A stretch of 8,565 nt of DNA from Cyanobium sp. Lineage in GTDB: Bacteria > Cyanobacteriota > Cyanobacteriia > PCC-6307 > Cyanobiaceae. The position numbers were made by a program, and so were the translations under genes. Numbering within the stretch: position 1 is the stretch's first letter; each line of letters opens with the position of its first letter. The stretch spans positions 1 through 8,565 of the forward strand of contig BJHC01000044.1 of assembly GCA_014191535.1 (NCBI GenBank), read 5' to 3'. The notes beneath the pieces were generated by a model, which saw only the letters and a program-made list of their open reading frames with translations, made no database searches and had not been told where the DNA came from. Of the stretch, positions 5,490 to 8,565 are shown piece after piece.

Positions 5490-6110
5490 ATGGGGCGACC
5501 GCGCAAGGACACGACGGCCAGAAACCGGCGGGTGGTGAGCCATCTGGCCCTGGTGGAACCCCTGGTGCGGCATTACGGCAACCGCTGCGCCGAATCCTTG
5601 GATGATCTGCGCCAAGTGGCCCTGGAGGGTCTGATCCATGCCGCTGAACGCTTCAACGTCTCACGCCAGGTGCCGTTTGCCGCCTATGCGCGACCCCACA
5701 TTCGCGGAGCGCTCTTGCATTACCTCCGCGATCGTGCCCATCTGATCCGGATCCCCAGGCGCCTGCAGGAACAGCAGGCCCGGGAGCGGGCCTCGACATC
5801 GCCATTGACTGAACCCTCAGCCCTACAGATCCTGTCTCGATGCGTGATCGTCAGCCAGGAGGAGCTGGAGGGTCTGGCGGCTGTGCAGGCGGAGCCTGTG
5901 GGGCGAGACCCGTCGGTGGCGGAGTTGCTCCAGGGATTACGGCCGGAGCAACGGCGCCTGGTGCAGCTGGTGGTGTTGCAAGGCCGGAGCCTGCGGGCCG
6001 TCGCCCAGGACCACGGCATCAGCGCCAGCACGGTGCACCGGCAACTGCGACAGGCCCTGGGTCACCTCAGGCGTCAGCTGAATCCTGCATCTGACGTTCC
6101 AGGGTGCTGA
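5490..6110 (+). CDS. Group 3 (alternative) RNA polymerase sigma factor
   Basis: This 206-residue protein is a sigma-70 family factor that directs RNA polymerase to a specific promoter set. Region 2 is well preserved: LVEPLVRHYGNRCAESLDDLRQVALEGLIHAAERF (residues 21-55) contacts core enzyme, and FAAYARPHIRGALLHYLRDR...IRIPRR (63-91) is the -10 recognition and melting part in the form typical of cyanobacterial and SigF/SigB-like group 3 factors. Region 4 is at about 148-197, with a helix-turn-helix, SLRAVAQDHGISASTVHRQLRQAL. Region 1 is absent, and the linker (about 95-147) shows no clear region 3. ATG 5490 is chosen over the upstream TTG at 5427, because the TTG form adds an unconserved Cys- and Pro-containing leader. 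No anti-sigma gene is seen. The Ap4A phosphorylase precedes it, and its last 44 bases overlap a convergent gene. Confidence 0.92.
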   Translation: MGRPRKDTTARNRRVVSHLALVEPLVRHYGNRCAESLDDLRQVALEGLIHAAERFNVSRQVPFAAYARPHIRGALLHYLRDRAHLIRIPRRLQEQQARERASTSPLTEPSALQILSRCVIVSQEELEGLAAVQAEPVGRDPSVAELLQGLRPEQRRLVQLVVLQGRSLRAVAQDHGISASTVHRQLRQALGHLRRQLNPASDVPGC

Positions 6111-6249
6111 TGGCGGCATTGATCGCGGCCAGCTGTCGCTCCAGGCCATCCCGCCAGAAGATCAGCGTCTGGTGCTTGCGCTGCTGATGACGGCGGCGGT
6201 ACTGCGCGGCATTGCCCTCATCGGAGCAACCAAAGAAGGGCGGGAACAT
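6067..6249 (-). CDS. Small hypothetical protein (60 aa), convergent with the sigma gene
   Basis: The frame runs from ATG (6247-6249, minus strand) to TGA at 6067-6069. The protein begins MFPPFFGCSDEG, followed by a basic, Arg/Gln/His-rich stretch (AAQYRRRHQQRKHQ, about 14-27), then LIFWRDGLERQLAAINAAISTLERQM, which looks like one amphipathic helix with heptad-like spacing, possibly a short coiled coil. No signal peptide or metal site is evident. A TTG at 6264 would add five residues and is less likely. I believe I recognise this pattern as a conserved small protein of picocyanobacteria, but I cannot name a family. Its 3' 44 bases overlap the end of the sigma gene in antisense, so the two convergent transcripts would pair. 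There is no Shine-Dalgarno; the eight bases before the ATG are CATTTTTC. Confidence 0.62.
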   Translation of the reverse strand: MFPPFFGCSDEGNAAQYRRRHQQRKHQTLIFWRDGLERQLAAINAAISTLERQMQDSADA

Positions 6250-6279
6250 GGAAAAATGGTGCAAGCAACAGCAGTTCTA

Positions 6280-6301
6280 GCGATCGGCCTACGGCCATCG
6301 C
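6280..6301. repeat. Bulged hairpin in the intergenic region between divergent genes
   Basis: GCGAT-C-GGCC (6280-6289) pairs with GGCCATCGC (6293-6301) around a TAC loop, giving nine base pairs with a single bulged C. It lies 31 bases upstream of the minus-strand small gene and about 155 bases before the DUF3370 gene. It has no T-tract and could be an operator, a leader hairpin for the small gene, or chance. The rest of the gap (6250-6455) shows an isolated TTGACT at 6333-6338 with no matching -10, and otherwise nothing I can assign. Confidence 0.35.
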
Positions 6302-6455
6302 GTGCCCATTTCAGGCTGATCACCGCCCCCCCTTGACTGGAAGAACGCCAGGCATGGGCAGGCTTAGTGACACCAACCCTTAAGACAAGTCGACCGCCAC
6401 GGCGGCCCCACCCCGATTTACTCCCAGGTTGAGAGCAGTTGGTCCCATAGGTCCG

Positions 6456-8021
6456 ATGCGGCCGTTGATGCTCGCCCTGGTCGGCACCGTGCTGGTGGCT
6501 CCGATTCCCGTCCATGCCTACGTGGCCTTGATGGCGGGGCAGTCCGCCAAGCCGCTGCAGGGGCAATTCAACGCCGTCCCGGTGCTGCACTCCAACCAAC
6601 CGGAGGAGGTGCTCGGTCCCGGAATCCTGGTGAGCACCACCCCCGGCAGCGCCATCAGCGCCGAAACCAACGAACCCCTGGACAACGCCACCTACACCTT
6701 CAACGGTGAGTTCGGCCTGCATGTCCATCACAAGTACCACCCCAGCGATCGCAGCCGCATGGGCCGCGCCGGCGGGCGCCGTGGCGAACTGACCCTGGCG
6801 ACGATTCTGATCAATCCCGGGGCCAGCCCGGTGCACCTGCGCTTCAGCGAAGGCGCCGTGCGCAACAGCTTCGAGGCGCCCTATCTCGCCACCAAGTTGA
6901 TGGGGGTGAAACCGCTGGGTCCTCGCCCCTGGAACACCGGGCCCGGCGATGCCACCGCTGTGCAGATGCTACGGCAGCAACTGGATCGCCGCCTGGCCGA
7001 TGAGATCACCATCCCCCCCTACAGCCGGCTGGTGTTGTTCAGCACAGCGCTGCCCGCCAAGGGGATTGCCAACGCACTGCTGAAAGGCCGCAGCGATGGC
7101 CCCTTCCAAATGGCGGTCGTCGCCGCTGAGGACCCCACCAGTGACCTGGACATCCTCGCTGTGCTGGATAGCGGCCGCCTGGCCCCCGGCCGGATCTACC
7201 TCAGCCGGGTGCATCAGATCCAAAGTGGTGTGGTGTTCTCCAGGGTTGCTGGGGTCGCCCTTGGTGATCGATATGACGCCAGCGTCGAGCACGACCTGGA
7301 TCAATCACCCCTGCATGTGCCGCTGACCAGCACCAACCGCCACGACTTCGGCACCGGCGAGGTGCAGGTGAACCCGCTGGCCTCACGCATGGTGGATTCG
7401 TCGCTGAACAACGTCGGCACCTACGGGGTTCGCTTCGGTGTGGAGCTGAATCTGCGGGGCAGCGGCCCCTATGAATTGGTGCTGAGCCATCCAACCCCGA
7501 ATGGCCGTCACTTCACAGCCTTCCGCGGCTCGATCGGCATCCAGACCGATGAGGGGTATCAAGAGGTGCATGTCGGCATGCGCTCCGGCCAGAGCCTGCC
7601 CATCAGCAGCCTGAATCTGAAACCCGGGCAGAACAATCGGGTCAAGGTGACACTCGTGTACCCCGCCGATGCCACCCCTGGGCATCTGCTGAGCGTGGTG
7701 CCCCAACAACAGCTCGCACAGTTGCGGGAGCGGGAACGGCTGTTGGCGGCGGCCCAGAGCCGCCCCGCCAAACCACAACCGAAGCCGGCGGTTCCCCTCT
7801 TGGCTGAACCTGAACAGCCAACGCCCATGGGGGCCAACCGCCTCGAGCCGGCGCTGGTGATGGCCCCTGGGTGGGTCACAGCGCCACCCACCACGCCAAC
7901 CGCAGCCACGTTGCCCGCCAGCGTGGCCCCTCCGATGCGCATGAGTCAGAGCCTGATGGAGCGCTATCAGCAAGCGGTCGAAGCCCAACAGCGGTTTATC
8001 GAATCCTTGATGGGCCGATAG
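6456..8021 (+). CDS. DUF3370 domain protein, secreted
   Basis: This 521-residue protein belongs to the DUF3370 family, found mainly in cyanobacteria and of unknown function. A clear signal peptide (MRPLMLALVGTVLVAPIPVHA, cleavage expected after residue 21) sends it to the periplasm or cell surface. The mature N-terminus has the family pattern PLQGQFNAVPVLHSNQPE followed by GPGILVSTTPG, then a fold that looks mostly beta-stranded, with LTLATILINPGASPVHLRF, IPPYSRLVLFSTALPAKG and LDILAVLDSGRLAPGRIYLSRV. From about residue 435 the sequence turns Pro/Ala-rich and low in complexity (SRPAKPQPKPAVPLLAEPEQP), a probable disordered tail, ending in a helical QSLMERYQQAVEAQQRFIESLM. The upstream TTG at 6429 is possible, but ATG 6456 gives a cleaner signal peptide. 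There is no obvious promoter, and the next gene starts 25 bases downstream. Confidence 0.9.
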   Translation: MRPLMLALVGTVLVAPIPVHAYVALMAGQSAKPLQGQFNAVPVLHSNQPEEVLGPGILVSTTPGSAISAETNEPLDNATYTFNGEFGLHVHHKYHPSDRSRMGRAGGRRGELTLATILINPGASPVHLRFSEGAVRNSFEAPYLATKLMGVKPLGPRPWNTGPGDATAVQMLRQQLDRRLADEITIPPYSRLVLFSTALPAKGIANALLKGRSDGPFQMAVVAAEDPTSDLDILAVLDSGRLAPGRIYLSRVHQIQSGVVFSRVAGVALGDRYDASVEHDLDQSPLHVPLTSTNRHDFGTGEVQVNPLASRMVDSSLNNVGTYGVRFGVELNLRGSGPYELVLSHPTPNGRHFTAFRGSIGIQTDEGYQEVHVGMRSGQSLPISSLNLKPGQNNRVKVTLVYPADATPGHLLSVVPQQQLAQLRERERLLAAAQSRPAKPQPKPAVPLLAEPEQPTPMGANRLEPALVMAPGWVTAPPTTPTAATLPASVAPPMRMSQSLMERYQQAVEAQQRFIESLMGR

Positions 8022-8041
8022 CCTCGGGAAGGTTCATCGGC
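8014..8041 (+). promoter_or_regulatory. Hairpin covering the DUF3370 stop codon and a Shine-Dalgarno-like sequence
   Basis: GCCGATAGCCT (8014-8024) pairs with AGGTT-C-ATCGGC (8030-8041), an 11-bp stem (one G-U pair, one bulged C) with a CGGGA loop. It contains the TAG of the DUF3370 gene and the purine run GGGAAGG (8026-8032), the only ribosome-binding-like sequence ahead of GTG 8047. It could work as a 3'-end structure or mask translation initiation of the next gene. Confidence 0.4.
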
Positions 8042-8046
8042 AGAGC

Positions 8047-8565
8047 GTGGGGCAGCGGGAGTCCGACAAGCGTCGTATCACGCTCGAACTCAGCGAGGAG
8101 CTGCTGAAGGCCATTGATGGCGTCAAGGCACAGCTGGGCTTCCGCGGTCGTGGGCCAGCGGTGGAGCAGCTGTTGCGGGAGCTGCTCAATCCGGACGAGG
8201 AGGAGGAGACGCTGCACGACGTCGCCATCGACGGCCATGGCGAGCTCACAACGGCAGACCGCGAAGACAGCATCGGCCGCCCTGGATCGGGCCCAGGTTC
8301 CGCGTCGCCACGGCCCCTGGACGAGAGCCGCGCCATTGTTCTCATTCAAAGCGACCTGGTCTCACTCCGGGACTCGGAATCAGAGGGTTTTGAGTCTTAC
8401 GAGAAAAACTCTTTCCGGCCTGCTGGGCGGGGTGAGCGAGCACGGGCAGGTTCAGGCATCCAATTGCCGGGCTTCGTGCGGCAGCAGGCCCGGGAAGTGC
8501 ACCGCAGCCTGCGGGCAGAGCCCCGTCGCGATCCAGGCGACCAGGGCCTGGAACTCCTGGGGGGA
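8047..8565 (+). CDS. Ribbon-helix-helix-like hypothetical protein (partial, 3' end outside window)
   Basis: A reading frame without stops runs from GTG 8047 to the window edge (173 codons) and is open upstream only to 8011, with no ATG available, so GTG is the best start. Residues 9-47 resemble a ribbon-helix-helix DNA-binding unit: a strand RRITLEL, a helix SEELLKAIDGVKAQLG, then FRGRGPAVEQLLRELL as the second helix. An acidic run (DEEEE, about 50-54) and a Gly/Ser/Pro-rich linker (about 63-92) follow. Further segments are AIVLIQSDLVSLRD (96-109) and GIQLPGFVRQQAREVHRSL (137-155), the latter a probable helix. No transposase or toxin signature is seen. A transcriptional regulator is a reasonable guess from the N-terminus, but the family is not recognised and the C-terminus is missing. 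It follows the DUF3370 gene by 25 bases, with a hairpin over the junction. Confidence 0.68.
   Translation, partial: MGQRESDKRRITLELSEELLKAIDGVKAQLGFRGRGPAVEQLLRELLNPDEEEETLHDVAIDGHGELTTADREDSIGRPGSGPGSASPRPLDESRAIVLIQSDLVSLRDSESEGFESYEKNSFRPAGRGERARAGSGIQLPGFVRQQAREVHRSLRAEPRRDPGDQGLELLGG

Noticed and set aside
5413..5529. A short frame (38 codons) starting at ATG in the TGATG after the Ap4A phosphorylase
   Set aside because: It overlaps the sigma start in another frame, has no protein-like pattern, and its position is explained by chance in the leader.
6333..6369. TTGACT (6333-6338) as a -35 box for the DUF3370 gene
   Set aside because: No -10-like hexamer occurs at 16-18 bases; the nearest AT-rich hexamers, TTAGTG and TTAAGA, are 25 and 41 bases away.
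3806..6752. Two HIP1 octamers, GCGATCGC, at 3806-3813 and 6745-6752
   Set aside because: Two copies in 8.5 kb are only modestly above what base composition predicts; this does not reach the density of HIP1-rich cyanobacterial genomes.
8237..8565. A second open frame from ATG 8237, preceded by (GAG)x4 resembling a strong Shine-Dalgarno
   Set aside because: It overlaps the frame starting at GTG 8047. The translated sequence is Arg/Ser/Trp/Cys-rich without recognisable structure, as expected for a shadow frame in GC-rich DNA, and the GAG run encodes the acidic stretch of the other frame, 28 bases from the ATG.

Overview
The window looks like a stretch of chromosome from a high-GC picocyanobacterium of the Synechococcus/Cyanobium group. 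The call rests on several families that are largely or typically cyanobacterial: a DUF4090 protein, a DUF3370 exported protein, a short group 3 sigma factor, and a SpoIID-like protein in a non-sporulating, densely packed genome with weak Shine-Dalgarno signals. The species cannot be fixed from sequence reading alone. I see no rRNA, tRNA, CRISPR array, insertion sequence or phage gene.

Layout. At 1-734 is the 3' end of metH (cobalamin-dependent methionine synthase, activation domain). Next comes a small DUF4090 gene (776-1051), which converges on a very acidic 75-residue protein on the minus strand (1062-1289); a perfect short hairpin sits at the junction. A 139-base divergent intergenic region follows, with a candidate minus-strand promoter.

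From 1429 to 6110 there is a tightly packed plus-strand run that is probably co-transcribed: a DUF2237 protein, gpsA (glycerol-3-phosphate dehydrogenase, phospholipid backbone), a PhzF-family protein, a SpoIID/LytB-like protein (peptidoglycan), a diadenosine tetraphosphate phosphorylase (nucleotide alarmone turnover), and a group 3 sigma factor. The first five are separated by 7 or 2 bases or overlap; only the sigma gene has a leader (76 bases), and it carries a perfect dyad. The genes concern membrane lipid supply, cell wall, alarmone clearance and transcription, but a shared function is inference only.

A small minus-strand gene (6067-6249) overlaps the end of the sigma gene tail-to-tail. 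After a roughly 200-base intergenic region with a bulged hairpin comes a secreted DUF3370 protein (6456-8021). The window ends in a truncated reading frame from 8047 that starts with a ribbon-helix-helix-like segment. The least understood material is this final gene with the hairpin over its start region, the short sigma factor beside an Ap4A phosphorylase, and the shortened SpoIID-like protein.
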